From: Novilysobacter antarcticus
GTDB lineage: Bacteria; Pseudomonadota; Gammaproteobacteria; Xanthomonadales; Xanthomonadaceae
NCBI RefSeq assembly: GCF_019802285.1
Contig: NZ_JAIEUJ010000001.1
Location: 124,001 to 188,000 of the forward strand
Direction of reading: 5' to 3'
DNA: 64,000 nt
Below the pieces are notes generated by a model. It worked only from the letters and a program-made list of their open reading frames with translations. It was not told the origin of the DNA and did not search any database. Shown here one piece after another: positions 31,068 to 41,374 of this stretch (positions within the stretch are counted from its first letter, which is position 1; each line of letters starts with the position of its first letter). The position numbers and the translations under genes are program-made.

Positions 31068-31967
31068 GTGTTCGATACCGCCACTACCCTCGACTGCAAC
31101 GGCCGCCTGCTACGGCTGGATCGCGCCCGGGTCATGGGCATCGTCAACGTCACCCCGGACTCCTTTTCGGAGAACGGCGAGAACGCCGGCACGGAGGCCG
31201 CCGTCGCCCACGGCCTGCGCCTGGTGGCCGAGGGCGCCGACCTGCTCGATGTCGGCGGTGAGTCGACGCGCCCTGGTGCGGAGGAGGTGGATATCGCCGA
31301 GGAACTGCGGCGGGTGATCCCGGTGATCGAGAGGCTGGTCGCCGAGACCTCGGTGCCGATCAGCGTGGACACCTCCAAACCCGACGTGATGCGCGCCGCG
31401 GTGGCCGCTGGTGCCGGGATGATCAACGACATCCACGCACTGCGGCGCGATGGTGCGCTGGAGGCGGCGGCCGAGCTCGGCGTTCCGGTGGTCCTGATGC
31501 ACATGCAGGGGCAGCCGCGCGATATGCAGGTGGCGCCGCATTACGAGGATGTCGTCGGCGAGGTGCACCGATTTCTGGCCGAGCGGGTGTTCGCCGCGGA
31601 AATGGCGGGTATCGCCAAGAAGCGGCTCGTCATCGATCCCGGCTTCGGTTTCGGCAAGAACCTGCAGCACAACCTGTCGCTCTTGGCGGGGCTGGAGCGG
31701 TTCTCTGATATCGGCCTGCCGGTGCTGGCCGGCCTGTCGCGCAAGAAGTCGATCGCCGAGCTGACGGGCCGCGAGGCGATGGACCAGCGCGTCCACGGAT
31801 CGGTCGCGGCCCATCTGATTGCCGCCCAACGTGGTGCCCTGCTGCTGCGGGTGCATGACGTCGCCGCTACGGTGGACGCGCTGAAGGTCTGGCAGGCGGT
31901 CGCCGCGCAGCCGTTGCCGCAGCAGCGACAAGCCGGTGCCGCGATTCGCTGGCCTGAGGATGATTGA
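31068..31967 (+). CDS. folP: Dihydropteroate synthase (FolP)
   Basis: A 299-residue TIM-barrel enzyme joining p-aminobenzoate to dihydropterin pyrophosphate in folate synthesis, the sulfonamide target. Blocks: MGIVNVTPDSFSENG, LLDVGGESTRPGA, IDPGFGFGKNL, VLAGLSRKKSI. GTG 31068 is chosen over an ATG-less longer frame because AGGAG lies 7 bp upstream. glmM, the common downstream partner, is not present; miaA follows after 182 bp. Confidence 0.94.
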   Translation: MFDTATTLDCNGRLLRLDRARVMGIVNVTPDSFSENGENAGTEAAVAHGLRLVAEGADLLDVGGESTRPGAEEVDIAEELRRVIPVIERLVAETSVPISVDTSKPDVMRAAVAAGAGMINDIHALRRDGALEAAAELGVPVVLMHMQGQPRDMQVAPHYEDVVGEVHRFLAERVFAAEMAGIAKKRLVIDPGFGFGKNLQHNLSLLAGLERFSDIGLPVLAGLSRKKSIAELTGREAMDQRVHGSVAAHLIAAQRGALLLRVHDVAATVDALKVWQAVAAQPLPQQRQAGAAIRWPEDD

Positions 31968-31996
31968 CCCCTGCGTTCTCGTCACCGAGCCACAGG

Positions 31997-32013
31997 TGGT
32001 CAAAAATTGACCA
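31997..32013. promoter_or_regulatory. Palindrome TGGTCAA-AAA-TTGACCA (possible operator)
   Basis: A perfect 7-bp inverted repeat with a 3-bp spacer, 30 bp after folP and 137 bp before miaA. The TGGT...ACCA ends recall operators of FadR-type GntR regulators, but the match is not diagnostic. Confidence 0.45.
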
Positions 32014-32052
32014 ATGTAAGCCCGGCCCTTGCGGGCCATCGCGCTCGGGAAG

Positions 32053-32099
32053 TTGTCCACAGCTTGATGCGGATGCTTGTCCACAGGGTCTGTGAACAA
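32053..32099. promoter_or_regulatory. Cluster of three DnaA-box-like motifs upstream of miaA
   Basis: TTGTCCACA at 32053-32061 and again at 32077-32085, plus the inverted relative TTGTTCACA at 32091-32099 (minus strand). TTGTCCACA differs from the E. coli TTATCCACA box at one base and equals the consensus used in high-GC actinobacteria. No dnaA, dnaN or rpmH is near, so this is not oriC; it could regulate miaA-hfq or titrate DnaA. Confidence 0.5.
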
Positions 32100-32149
32100 G
32101 TCCGCTCCGATCACCCCGTCACGGTGGGGTAGGCTTCGCCGATGACCGC

Positions 32150-33130
32150 ATGCCCGTCCTCCACTGCTGTCGCTTCCCTCCGGTGATTTCCGCTCGACCG
32201 CTCGCGATTGCATTGATGGGCCCCACGGCGTCGGGCAAGACCGCGCTTGCGCTGGACTGGGCCGAACGCCTTGGCGGCGAGATCATCAGCGTTGACTCGG
32301 CGCTGGTCTATCGCGGTCTGGACATCGGCGCGGCAAAACCGGATGCCGCGGAGATGGCGCGCGCGCCGCATCACCTGATCGATATCCGCGAGCCATGGCA
32401 ACCGTACTCTGCCGCCGAGTTCGCGCGCGATGCGCGGACCGCACTGGAGGCGGTGAGCGCCCGCGGCCGGGTGCCGATCCTGGCCGGTGGGACCGGCCTG
32501 TACTTCCGCGCACTGCTGCACGGCTTGTCACCCATGCCGGAAGCCGATCCGCAAATCCGCGCGCAAATTGCCGCCGAGATCGCCGGGCGCGGCTTGCCGG
32601 CAATGCACCGGGAGCTGGCGGCACTGGATCCGGTCGCGGCATCCCGCATCCACGCCACCGATGCCCAGCGAATCCAGCGCGCGCTCGAGGTGTATCGCGC
32701 CTCGGGTCGGACCATCAGCTCGTGGCGGGCCGAGGCGCCGGCACCGCGCCTGCCGTTCCGGGTGTTGAAACTGGTCCTCGCACCGCGCGAGCGGGCGGTC
32801 CTCCATCAGCGCATCGAGCAGCGTTTCGACGCGATGCTGGCGGCGGGTTTCCTCGAGGAGGTCGAGCGACTGCGCGCGCTGCCACAACTGCGCGACCATC
32901 CCGCGCCGCTGGACTTGCCCGCGGTGCGCGCGGTCGGCTATCGCCAGGCCTGGGAGTATCTGGACGGACGCGGTGATGCGGCCGATTTCCGCGCCCGCGG
33001 CATCCATGCGACCCGGCAGCTGGCCAAGCGCCAGATCACCTGGTTGCGCGGCGAACTGGACGCGCGCTGGTTCGACCCGATGACCGAGCGTGCCGCCCTT
33101 GAAGAGGCACTGGCCGGGTTCATTCCCTGA
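32150..33130 (+). CDS. miaA: tRNA dimethylallyltransferase (MiaA)
   Basis: A 326-residue enzyme that prenylates A37 of tRNAs reading U-initial codons. P-loop [33 protein letters not shown], and [13 protein letters not shown] are typical. Start is uncertain: ATG 32150 or GTG 32183; neither has a clear ribosome-binding site. miaA-hfq-hflX-hflKC is a conserved gammaproteobacterial cluster; hfq starts 196 bp downstream. Confidence 0.94.
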   Translation: MPVLHCCRFPPVISARPLAIALMGPTASGKTALALDWAERLGGEIISVDSALVYRGLDIGAAKPDAAEMARAPHHLIDIREPWQPYSAAEFARDARTALEAVSARGRVPILAGGTGLYFRALLHGLSPMPEADPQIRAQIAAEIAGRGLPAMHRELAALDPVAASRIHATDAQRIQRALEVYRASGRTISSWRAEAPAPRLPFRVLKLVLAPRERAVLHQRIEQRFDAMLAAGFLEEVERLRALPQLRDHPAPLDLPAVRAVGYRQAWEYLDGRGDAADFRARGIHATRQLAKRQITWLRGELDARWFDPMTERAALEEALAGFIP

Positions 33131-33243
33131 ATGTCCCGCGCTGAGTGCACTGCCTCGCGCTTTGGCCGCGCGCCGTCGCACTTCGCCCGATCCGCCATCT
33201 GCAGCACGTCCGCAGTGCCCGCGTTGCGCTACCATCGCCCCAC

Positions 33244-33266
33244 CGCCGGCTGGGGAAATGCCGGCG
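33244..33266 (+). other. Hairpin in the hfq 5' leader
   Basis: CGCCGGC (33244-33250) pairs with GCCGGCG (33260-33266) over a 9-nt loop, about 60 bp before the hfq ATG. If transcribed it would form a leader stem; hfq mRNAs elsewhere are autoregulated by Hfq binding in this region. Confidence 0.35.
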
Positions 33267-33326
33267 ACAGGTAATGTCGAACAGGGCATGCCACCCATAA
33301 CTAGAAAAACCAAGCGGGGAATTCAG

Positions 33327-33596
33327 ATGTCCAAGGGACAGTCTTTGCAGGATCCTTTCCTGAACGCGTTGCGCCGTGAGCGCATCCCGGTATCGGTCTA
33401 CCTGGTCAACGGCATCAAGCTGCAGGGCACGATCGAATCCTTCGACCAGTTTGTGGTGTTGCTGCGCAATACCGTCAGCCAGATGGTTTACAAGCACGCC
33501 ATCTCCACCGTTGTGCCGGCGCGCAACGTGCGTGTCGGGCCCAGTGGCGGGCAGGTGCAGGCGGCGGACGCCGATGAAGGCGCGGGGCAGCCCTGA
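33327..33596 (+). CDS. hfq: RNA chaperone Hfq
   Basis: An 89-residue hexameric Sm-like protein that pairs small RNAs with mRNAs. The Sm1 segment ([21 protein letters not shown]) and Sm2 signature ([10 protein letters not shown]) are intact, as is the N-terminal [21 protein letters not shown]. The C-terminal tail is short and acidic ([12 protein letters not shown]). Confidence 0.97.
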   Translation: MSKGQSLQDPFLNALRRERIPVSVYLVNGIKLQGTIESFDQFVVLLRNTVSQMVYKHAISTVVPARNVRVGPSGGQVQAADADEGAGQP

Positions 33597-33686
33597 CTGG
33601 CCAGTGGGGCGGGTCATGGCTTGTGTTTGGCGAGGTTGCACCCATCTCATCGGGCATGATCCCAAATCCCGTAAAGGCCCCGCCTC

Positions 33687-34994
33687 TTGTTTGAACGCTC
33701 CCGCAAGGGTGAAAGTGCGCTCCTGATCCAGCCCCATGCCGGCGGTCCCGTTGATCCGGACCAGCTGGAGGAATTCACCGAGCTCGCCCGCTCGGCGGGG
33801 GCCACCGTGGTTGCGACACTGAATGCCCGCATCGACCACCCCAACGCTTCGATCCTGATCGGCACCGGCAAGCTTGAGGAAGTGCAGGCCGCCGTCGCCG
33901 CTACCGAAGCCGACCTGGTCCTGGTCAACCACCCCCTGAGCCCGGTCCAGGAGCGCAACCTTGAGCGCATCCTCGGCTGCCGCGTAGTCGACCGGACCGG
34001 CCTGATCCTGGACATTTTCGCCCAGCGCGCCCGCAGTCACGAGGGCAAGCTGCAGGTCGAACTGGCCCAGCTCAAGCACATGTCCACGCGGCTCGTCCGT
34101 GGCTGGACCCACTTGGACAGCCTCCGCGGCGGTTCCATCGGCCTGCGTGGCCCGGGTGAGACCCAGCTGGAAACCGACCGGCGGCTGCTGCAGAAGCGCC
34201 TGGAGCAATTGCAGAAGCGGCTCGAGAAGGTCGAGGTGCAGCGCACCCAGATGCGCCGAGCCCGGGTCCGCAACGAACTGCCCAGGGTCGCGCTGGTGGG
34301 TTACACCAACGCCGGCAAGTCCACTCTGTTCAATGCCTTGACCGGCGCCGACGCCTACGCCGCGGACCAGCTGTTCGCGACGCTGGATCCCACCGTGCGC
34401 CGCATCGAGCTGTCCGGCCACGCAATGGTGTTGGCCGACACGGTCGGTTTTGTGCGCGATCTGCCGCATGAGCTGGTCGCCGCCTTCCGCTCCACGCTGT
34501 CCGAAGCGCGCGAGGCTGACCTGCTGCTGCATCTGGTGGACGCGGCCGACCCGCTGCGCGAGGAACGCATCGCCCAGGTGGACGAGGTCCTCGCCGAGAT
34601 CGGTGCCGGGGATATTCCGCAACTGCTGGTCTACAACAAGATCGACCAGCTAGAGCAGGCCCGGCCCCGGATCGACCGCCCCGCCGAAGGCCACCCGCGC
34701 GTCTGGGTCTCGGCCAAGGAGCGCGAGGGTCTGGACCTGCTGCCAGAGGTAATCGGCGAGATCCTGGACCTGCAGCGCGTCACCGGTTCCATCGAGGTTC
34801 CCTCGCGTGCGGGCAGGCTGCATGCCAAGCTGCACGAGTTGGGCGCGGTGCGTGACGAGGAGTCCGTCGAGGACGGGTGGCGCATGCGGGTGGACATGTC
34901 CCTCGCCGACGCGGCGCGCCTGCACGAGCAACCCGATGGCGATGTGCTGCATGCCCTGCTGCCTCCGCGCGAGGCGGACCACGACTTTCATTGA
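33687..34994 (+). CDS. hflX: GTPase HflX
   Basis: A 435-residue ribosome-associated GTPase that splits stalled 70S ribosomes. N-terminal HflX domain (ILIGTGKLEEVQ, VVDRTGLILDIFAQRA), coiled-coil region (LLQKRLEQLQKRLEKVE), G1 GYTNAGKST, G3 DTVGF, G4 NKID. TTG 33687 is chosen because MFERSRKGESALLIQPH is the family's opening. Between hfq and hflKC as usual. Confidence 0.94.
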   Translation: MFERSRKGESALLIQPHAGGPVDPDQLEEFTELARSAGATVVATLNARIDHPNASILIGTGKLEEVQAAVAATEADLVLVNHPLSPVQERNLERILGCRVVDRTGLILDIFAQRARSHEGKLQVELAQLKHMSTRLVRGWTHLDSLRGGSIGLRGPGETQLETDRRLLQKRLEQLQKRLEKVEVQRTQMRRARVRNELPRVALVGYTNAGKSTLFNALTGADAYAADQLFATLDPTVRRIELSGHAMVLADTVGFVRDLPHELVAAFRSTLSEAREADLLLHLVDAADPLREERIAQVDEVLAEIGAGDIPQLLVYNKIDQLEQARPRIDRPAEGHPRVWVSAKEREGLDLLPEVIGEILDLQRVTGSIEVPSRAGRLHAKLHELGAVRDEESVEDGWRMRVDMSLADAARLHEQPDGDVLHALLPPREADHDFH

Positions 34995-35004
34995 CAGCGC
35001 TTGC

Positions 35005-35033
35005 TTGAGGCAGGCGTCCCACCCACCTAGAAT
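35005..35033 (+). promoter_or_regulatory. Putative sigma-70 promoter for hflKC
   Basis: TTGAGG (35005-35010) and TAGAAT (35028-35033) are separated by exactly 17 bp; hexamer matches are 4/6 and 5/6. The hflK ATG follows 51 bp downstream with AGGAG at its ribosome-binding site. Confidence 0.5.
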
Positions 35034-35084
35034 CATCGGCTGCCCGCGACAAAGGGGCGCTGTTCACCTTCCTTAGGAGCAGGC

Positions 35085-36218
35085 ATGGCCTGGAATACCC
35101 CTGGCAGTGACAATTCCGGCAGCGGCCGTGGCCGCCCGCCGCGTCGGCGCCCCGGCGGCAATGGGATTGACGACGTGCTGGACCGGTTGCGCGGCCTGTT
35201 TGGAGGGCAAGGCGGTGGTGGCGGCGTCGGTCGCTGGGTGCTGCTGGTGCTCGCCCTGTGGCTGGCCTTCAACAGCTTCCTGCTGGTGAACGAACAGCAG
35301 CGCGCGGTGGTACTGCGCTTTGGCCAGTTCTCCCGCATCCTGCAGCCCGGCCCGCATTTCAAACTGCCGTGGCCGTTCGAGACCGCGATCAAGATCAACG
35401 CCACCGAGATCAAGACCTTCGGTACCAACGTGCCGGTCCTGACCAGCGACGAGAACATCGTTCAGGTCGAGATCAACGTGCAGTACCGCGTCAGTGATCC
35501 GCAGAAGTACGTGTTCGGCAGCCGTGATGCGAACGCCATGCTGCAGCAGGCGGCGCTGAGCACCGTGCGCGAGCAGGTCGGCCGCTCCACCCTGGACACC
35601 GTGCTGGGCGCGCGTAACGCCCTGGCCGTATCGGCCCGCGAGCAGTTGCAGAACTCGCTGGACGCCTACCGCACCGGGCTGGTCGTGACCGAGCTCAACC
35701 TGCCCAACGCGCGGCCGCCCGAAGAGGTCAAACCGGCCTTCGATGACGTCAACAGCGCCCAGCAGGACAAGGACCGCCTGATCAGCGAGGCCGAAGCCTA
35801 CGCCGCCCAGGTCGTGCCTGAAGCTCGCGGCCAGGCGGCCCGCGTGCGCACGGTTGCCGAGGGTTACCGCGACGCATCCGTCTCGCGCGCCGAGGGTGAC
35901 GCCGACCGCTTCTCGCTGCTGGTGGATCAGTACAAGGACGCACCGGAAGTCACCCGCAAGCGCCTGTGGCTGGAGACCGTGCAGGAAGTGCTTTCCGGTA
36001 ACCGCAAGGTCGTCGGCGGCGATTCGCGCCAGTTGATCTACGTGCCGATGGACGGCGCCACGGAAGGGGCCGGCCGCGCCTCGGGCTCGACCAATACCTC
36101 CGCGGCGCCACTGCTGACCCCGGAAATACTCTCACCGGATACGTCTTCCGCGACGCCGTCGCCTTCCCGCACTGAACGCACCCCACGGCCTGTTGGCCGT
36201 CCGGAGGTAAACCGATGA
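35085..36218 (+). CDS. hflK: FtsH protease modulator HflK
   Basis: A 377-residue SPFH/prohibitin membrane protein. A Gly/Pro/Arg-rich cytoplasmic N-terminus is followed by one membrane helix (WVLLVLALWLAFNSFLLV), the SPFH domain (QQRAVVLRFGQFSRILQPG..) and a long charged coiled coil. It forms a membrane cage with HflC around FtsH. The C-terminal 50 residues are Ser/Thr/Pro-rich and probably disordered. The stop overlaps hflC by ATGA. Confidence 0.94.
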   Translation: MAWNTPGSDNSGSGRGRPPRRRPGGNGIDDVLDRLRGLFGGQGGGGGVGRWVLLVLALWLAFNSFLLVNEQQRAVVLRFGQFSRILQPGPHFKLPWPFETAIKINATEIKTFGTNVPVLTSDENIVQVEINVQYRVSDPQKYVFGSRDANAMLQQAALSTVREQVGRSTLDTVLGARNALAVSAREQLQNSLDAYRTGLVVTELNLPNARPPEEVKPAFDDVNSAQQDKDRLISEAEAYAAQVVPEARGQAARVRTVAEGYRDASVSRAEGDADRFSLLVDQYKDAPEVTRKRLWLETVQEVLSGNRKVVGGDSRQLIYVPMDGATEGAGRASGSTNTSAAPLLTPEILSPDTSSATPSPSRTERTPRPVGRPEVNR

Positions 36219-37078
36219 AACATTCCATCTGGATCGCGGTGGCCGTCGCCGTGCTGCTGGGCTTGATGGGCTCCACCTACGTGGTCCGTGAGGGCCAGGT
36301 GGGCATGGTGCTCAACCTCGGGCGCGTGGCCAGGACCGGCATTGGCCCGGGCCTGCACTTCAAGGTGCCGCTGGTGGAAACCGCGCTGGTGTTCGATCGC
36401 CGGCTGACGGTGTTCAACGCCGAGCCCGAGCGCTACCTGACCTCCGAGCGCAAGGACGTCAGCGTCGACTTCTTCACCGTCGGCATGATTGAGGACGTGC
36501 GTGCGTTCTACCGGGCGACCGGTGGTGACGAGAGCCTGGCCGTGGACCGCCTGGCGCCTATCATCAAGGATTCGCTGCGCAACGAGATCAACGCGCGGAC
36601 CCTGAAGGAGCTCGTCTCCGGCGATCGCGCGGAAATCATCGACCGCCAGCTGGAGGCCATCAACAAGGGTGCCAGCACCGTCGGGGTCAAGATCATCGAC
36701 CTGCGCCTGAAGCAGATCGACCTGCCGACCGACAGCCAGGTCATCCAGGACGTCTATCGCCGGATGCGGGCCCAGCGTCATCAGGTGGCCAGCCGCCTGC
36801 GCGCGGAGGGTGCCGAGCAGGCCCAGACCATCCGGGCCGGCGCCGACAAGCAGCAGGCCGTGATCGTGGCCGAGGCCGAGCGTGACGCCCAGCGCCTGCG
36901 AGGCCAGGGCGATGCGGAAGCGGCGGCGCTGTATGCCAAGGCGGCCAACAAGGATCCGGCGTTCTACGCCTTCCAGCGCAGCCTCGAGGCGTATCGCGAA
37001 TCCTTCAGCGATGGGAAGGGCGTGATCATGCTGGAGCGCAACGACGACTTCCTGAAGTACTTCGGCAACGATCGTTGA
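36215..37078 (+). CDS. hflC: FtsH protease modulator HflC
   Basis: A 287-residue SPFH protein: N-terminal membrane helix (IWIAVAVAVLLGLMGSTYVV), SPFH domain (GQVGMVLNLGRVARTGIGPG), coiled coil and a C-terminal hydrophobic/charged end (MLERNDDFLKYFGN). Partner of HflK; ATGA overlap implies equimolar coupled translation. Confidence 0.95.
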   Translation: MKHSIWIAVAVAVLLGLMGSTYVVREGQVGMVLNLGRVARTGIGPGLHFKVPLVETALVFDRRLTVFNAEPERYLTSERKDVSVDFFTVGMIEDVRAFYRATGGDESLAVDRLAPIIKDSLRNEINARTLKELVSGDRAEIIDRQLEAINKGASTVGVKIIDLRLKQIDLPTDSQVIQDVYRRMRAQRHQVASRLRAEGAEQAQTIRAGADKQQAVIVAEAERDAQRLRGQGDAEAAALYAKAANKDPAFYAFQRSLEAYRESFSDGKGVIMLERNDDFLKYFGNDR

Positions 37079-37106
37079 GGCGTGTCGATGCGCTCAGGAG
37101 CGCGGC

Positions 37107-37298
37107 ATGACCGTCGAGCTCCTGTCGGCTCTCTCGCTGGTGGCCGTACTGGAAGGCCTGTTTCTGTTCGCCGCGCCCGGCCGCTGGCGGCGGACGATGG
37201 AGCAGTTGCGCCAGCTGGATGACCACCAGTTGCGCAGGATCGGCGGCGTGGTGCTGGCCATCGGCGTGGTATCGCTTTGGCTGGTGCGGGTTGTGTAA
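37107..37298 (+). CDS. DUF2065 small membrane protein
   Basis: A 63-residue protein with two hydrophobic helices (LLSALSLVAVLEGLFLFAAP and IGGVVLAIGVVSLWLVRVV), typical of DUF2065 (YjeT). It sits between hflC and purA, the same position as yjeT in E. coli. Function unknown, possibly a small FtsH/HflKC-associated subunit by context. Confidence 0.88.
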   Translation: MTVELLSALSLVAVLEGLFLFAAPGRWRRTMEQLRQLDDHQLRRIGGVVLAIGVVSLWLVRVV

Positions 37299-37344
37299 AA
37301 GCTTGTTCTTCCGGGCTGGCCTAGACCCTCGAAAACCCGGATAA

Positions 37345-38742
<1,398 letters not shown>

Positions 38743-38762
38743 TCGCCGCGCTGCATTGAGAG

Positions 38763-38791
38763 AAAAAGCCCCGCTGATGCGGGGCTTTTTT
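38763..38791 (+). terminator. Intrinsic terminator after purA
   Basis: Perfect 12-bp stem AAAAAGCCCCGC with its complement and a TGAT loop, ending in six T. Confidence 0.85.
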
Positions 38792-38919
38792 ATGCCCGAT
38801 CACTCGTAGCTGCCAGGCGCACGTATGTGTCCGGTTCAGCTCCAGCGCCCATCAAGAGCTTGCATTCACGCCCGACGCTTTAGCTTGCTGCACAGCACCC
38901 CAAACGAGTCCGGCATCCC

Positions 38920-40119
38920 ATGACCCAGTCCCTGCACTCCAAGACCCTTGCCCGCGCCCTGATGGTCGCGTTGTTGCCCGTTGCGATGTCGGCCGCGTGC
39001 AGCCAGACACCGATCCCGGCGGCGGAGCTGGACGCCAGCGCCACTGCCAACGCCGCCCCCGCCCAGGACCCGGCCGCGACCGGCAGCGCCGCCGATGCCG
39101 ATATGACGGGCGTCCAGGACGCCGACCCCGTCAACCCGGAGCCGATCGCGCCGATCGCACCGGATGATCGGGTCCCAGCGCCGGATGACGAGAAGTCCTC
39201 CGAGACGCTGCCCGCCAACAAGGAGGCCGAACCCGAGCCGCTGCCGCCCGTGACCGCCGCGCCCGCCGATGCAGAGCTTGCCAAGGACAGCGCGCTGCGC
39301 GCGCAGGTGTTGCTGGAGCGGGCGTTCTTCTCCCCCGGCGAGATCGATGGCGCGGTGGGCAGCAACATGGGTCGCGCCGTGGATGCCTTCCAGCGCGCGC
39401 ATGACATCAAGCCGACCGGCACGATGGACGCCGCCACATGGGACATCCTGAACAAGGACGACGCACCGATCCTGATCGAGTACACCCTCACCGCCGATGA
39501 CGTGGCCGGGCCATTTGCCCAGACCCCCAGCGGCCACGCCGCCATGGCCAAAGTGGACGCGCTGCCCTACGAGTCGGTGGAGGAGAAGGTGGCCGAGCAG
39601 TTCCACGCCAGCCCGGCGCTGCTGGCCAAGCTCAACCCAGGAGTGAAGCTCGCCTCTGGCGCGACCGTCACCGTGCCCAACATCCAGGCCGCCAGCCGCC
39701 TGCCAACGCCGGCCAAGGTGGTGATCGACAAGTCCGACTCCGCGCTGCTGCTGATGGACGAGGCGGGCAAGGTGATCGGGCATTACCCGGTGACGACCGG
39801 CAGCGCCCAGTTCCCGCTGCCGATTGGCGACTGGAAGATCAACGGCGTCGCCCGCGACCCGGTGTGGTACTTCGATCCGGACCTGATCGCCGGGACCAAG
39901 GCGTCCGATAAGAAAGCCGAGATCCCGCCGGGCCCCAACAACCCGGTAGGCACGACCTGGATCGACCTGAGCAAGGAGCACTACGGCATCCACGGCACCC
40001 CCAACCCGGCCAAGATCGGCAAGACCGAGTCCAACGGCTGCATCCGCATGACCAACTGGAGCGTCGCCGCGCTGGCCGAGGTTGTGAAGCCGGGCGTACC
40101 GGTGAAGATGCGCGAGTAA
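38920..40119 (+). CDS. L,D-transpeptidase (YkuD) with peptidoglycan-binding domain
   Basis: A 399-residue exported protein. Signal peptide ends VAMSAAC, a lipobox with Cys27. A long Ala/Pro/Asp/Glu-rich linker (to about residue 120) is followed by a PG_binding_1 domain ([21 protein letters not shown]) and the YkuD catalytic domain with [14 protein letters not shown] and SNGCIRMTN carrying the active Cys. It should form 3-3 cross-links or attach proteins to peptidoglycan. Monocistronic between two terminators. Confidence 0.92.
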   Translation: MTQSLHSKTLARALMVALLPVAMSAACSQTPIPAAELDASATANAAPAQDPAATGSAADADMTGVQDADPVNPEPIAPIAPDDRVPAPDDEKSSETLPANKEAEPEPLPPVTAAPADAELAKDSALRAQVLLERAFFSPGEIDGAVGSNMGRAVDAFQRAHDIKPTGTMDAATWDILNKDDAPILIEYTLTADDVAGPFAQTPSGHAAMAKVDALPYESVEEKVAEQFHASPALLAKLNPGVKLASGATVTVPNIQAASRLPTPAKVVIDKSDSALLLMDEAGKVIGHYPVTTGSAQFPLPIGDWKINGVARDPVWYFDPDLIAGTKASDKKAEIPPGPNNPVGTTWIDLSKEHYGIHGTPNPAKIGKTESNGCIRMTNWSVAALAEVVKPGVPVKMRE

Positions 40120-40160
40120 CCGGGTCGGGCGGTCACGCCTGCATGGACGCGTTGCAGCAG

Positions 40161-40188
40161 GGCCGCCTCCGGGCGGCTTTGTTGTTTC
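40161..40188 (+). terminator. Intrinsic terminator after the L,D-transpeptidase gene
   Basis: Stem GCCGCC/GGCGGC with loop TCCG closed by C-G (cUNCGg type), followed by TTTGTTGTTT. Confidence 0.7.
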
Positions 40189-40543
40189 CGTGGCGGGGAC
40201 ACGGCTCCAGATTCCGCGGGTCGCACCGCTGAGCTCTGGAGCGCGATGCGAGCCGGAGGGAGCGGCGATGCTGTCGAAGCAACCGCCGCCGACGCAGCCG
40301 TGAGCGGCATCGGCGCCACAAAATGCGCGAGCCTTGCCGTTTAGAGTCGCAACGCTGCCGCGCCGCGCGTGTCGACACACGCCCAAAGTGCCAACGTAGC
40401 CGTCCGAAGTGGCGCGAGTGCCGCAAAAAGCGCCGTCGCTGCCCAGCCCCGCTTATCGCCTGCCGCTCAATGCGGCACGGGTGAAACCCCGAGTGCCAAC
40501 GATGGCGAAAATTTCGGCATCGGTGCCACTTTTACCCACGCAC

Positions 40544-40567
40544 AAAAAAGGCCGCCCGGAGGCGGCC
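40544..40567 (-). terminator. Intrinsic terminator of the 157-aa minus-strand gene
   Basis: On the minus strand: GGCCGCC, loop TCCG, GGCGGCC, then six T (40544-40549). It lies 20 bp after the stop of the gene at 40587. Same hairpin core as 40161-40188 in opposite orientation. Confidence 0.75.
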
Positions 40568-40586
40568 TCGAGGTCGCGCCGACGCG

Positions 40587-41060
40587 TCAGGCCATTTCGG
40601 GCTTTTCCTCGGTCGTGCGGCTGGTCTTGGCGAAGCGGGCGCCCAGCTCCTTGCGCAGGCCCTCCAGCCCCTGATTGCGGCCGGCCACCTTCAGCAACGC
40701 GTAGCCGTCCAGTGCGCAACGCATGATGTCGCTGCCCAGCGCCGTCTCGCTGTCGGCGCCGCGCTCGGCCAGACGCTGCAAGCGCTGCATGCGCGGGCGC
40801 AGCCGGTCCAGCGCGGCCAGGTCCTCCAGCGCCTCGGCCAGCTTCAGGCTGGGCGGCACCACCTGTGGGTTCTGGCTCAGCACATTCAATGTCTGCCGGC
40901 AGAAGGTCTCGGACTTGTCGCCCATCCGCGCCAGCTTGCGGCGCTGCGCGGCGTTCATCGCCACCAGCGCCGACAACTGCGTCTCCAGCTCGGTCAAGGC
41001 CTGGTCCACGGCATCCAGCTGGGCGTCGGTCAGGGTGAGGTTGATCAGGTTCTGGCTCAT
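40587..41060 (-). CDS. Hypothetical cytoplasmic protein, 157 aa
   Basis: Starts MSQNLINLTLTDAQLDAVDQ, preceded by AGGAG (minus strand). Largely helical, no signal or membrane segment, with several Leu-rich heptad-like stretches (DQALTELETQLSALVAM, ALEDLAALDRLRPRMQRLQ). A conserved-looking centre is KLARMGDKSETFCRQTLNVL. I have the impression of similar ~150-aa uncharacterised proteins in other bacteria, but cannot name a family. It lies divergent from hsdM with 314 bp between. Confidence 0.8.
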   Translation of the reverse strand: MSQNLINLTLTDAQLDAVDQALTELETQLSALVAMNAAQRRKLARMGDKSETFCRQTLNVLSQNPQVVPPSLKLAEALEDLAALDRLRPRMQRLQRLAERGADSETALGSDIMRCALDGYALLKVAGRNQGLEGLRKELGARFAKTSRTTEEKPEMA

Positions 41061-41374
41061 TGCAACTCCTTTGCATTCCAGTGAGGCGCCGGGGCCGGCA
41101 CGCCGTGCGCGCCTGCAAGCCCACCGGCACCGCCCCGCCGCAATCCCTGTGGCGTGAGGTGTGCTTGCCGGCAAGGCCGGCGGCTGGGGTGGGGGAAGTG
41201 TGCCGGAGGTCGCGCGGTCGGGGCGAGAAACGCGACTAAGGACGTGCCGCGTTGAAAGGTAGGGGAAAGACGCGCGGGTGTGGGGGACGGGTATAGCGCA
41301 CCACTCCAAGACACGCCATCCGGACATTTCCCCCCTCCTGTAAAGTTGATCTCCTAACAGGGGGATTCCACGCA
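41061..41374. other. Intergenic region upstream of the type I R-M operon
   Basis: 314 bp between divergent genes. The part near hsdM has CCCC..CTGT (41330-41341) and ACAGGGG (41357-41363) able to pair imperfectly, and AGGGGG about 10 bp before the hsdM GTG as its ribosome-binding site. I found no convincing -35/-10 pair, tRNA or repeat marking an insertion site. Confidence 0.5.

Larger units (their letters stand above)
40120..40586. other. 467-bp gene-poor region with internal repeats
   Basis: No convincing gene. It is bounded by two hairpin terminators pointing inward. Between them the decamer AGTGCCAACG occurs at 40386-40395 and 40492-40501, with related AGTGCCGC near 40417 and GGTGCCAC near 40525. 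Short frames here have an unusual composition and run antisense into the neighbouring gene, so I reject them. Confidence 0.5.

Noticed and set aside
32053-32099. Replication origin (oriC)
   Set aside because: Three DnaA-box-like motifs are too few, no AT-rich unwinding region is present, and dnaA, dnaN, gidA and rpmH are absent.
40369-40674. 101-aa plus-strand frame starting GTG in the gap after the L,D-transpeptidase gene
   Set aside because: It reads through a terminator hairpin and continues antisense into the 157-aa gene; composition is Ser/Ala/Arg-rich like a shadow frame and no ribosome-binding site precedes it.
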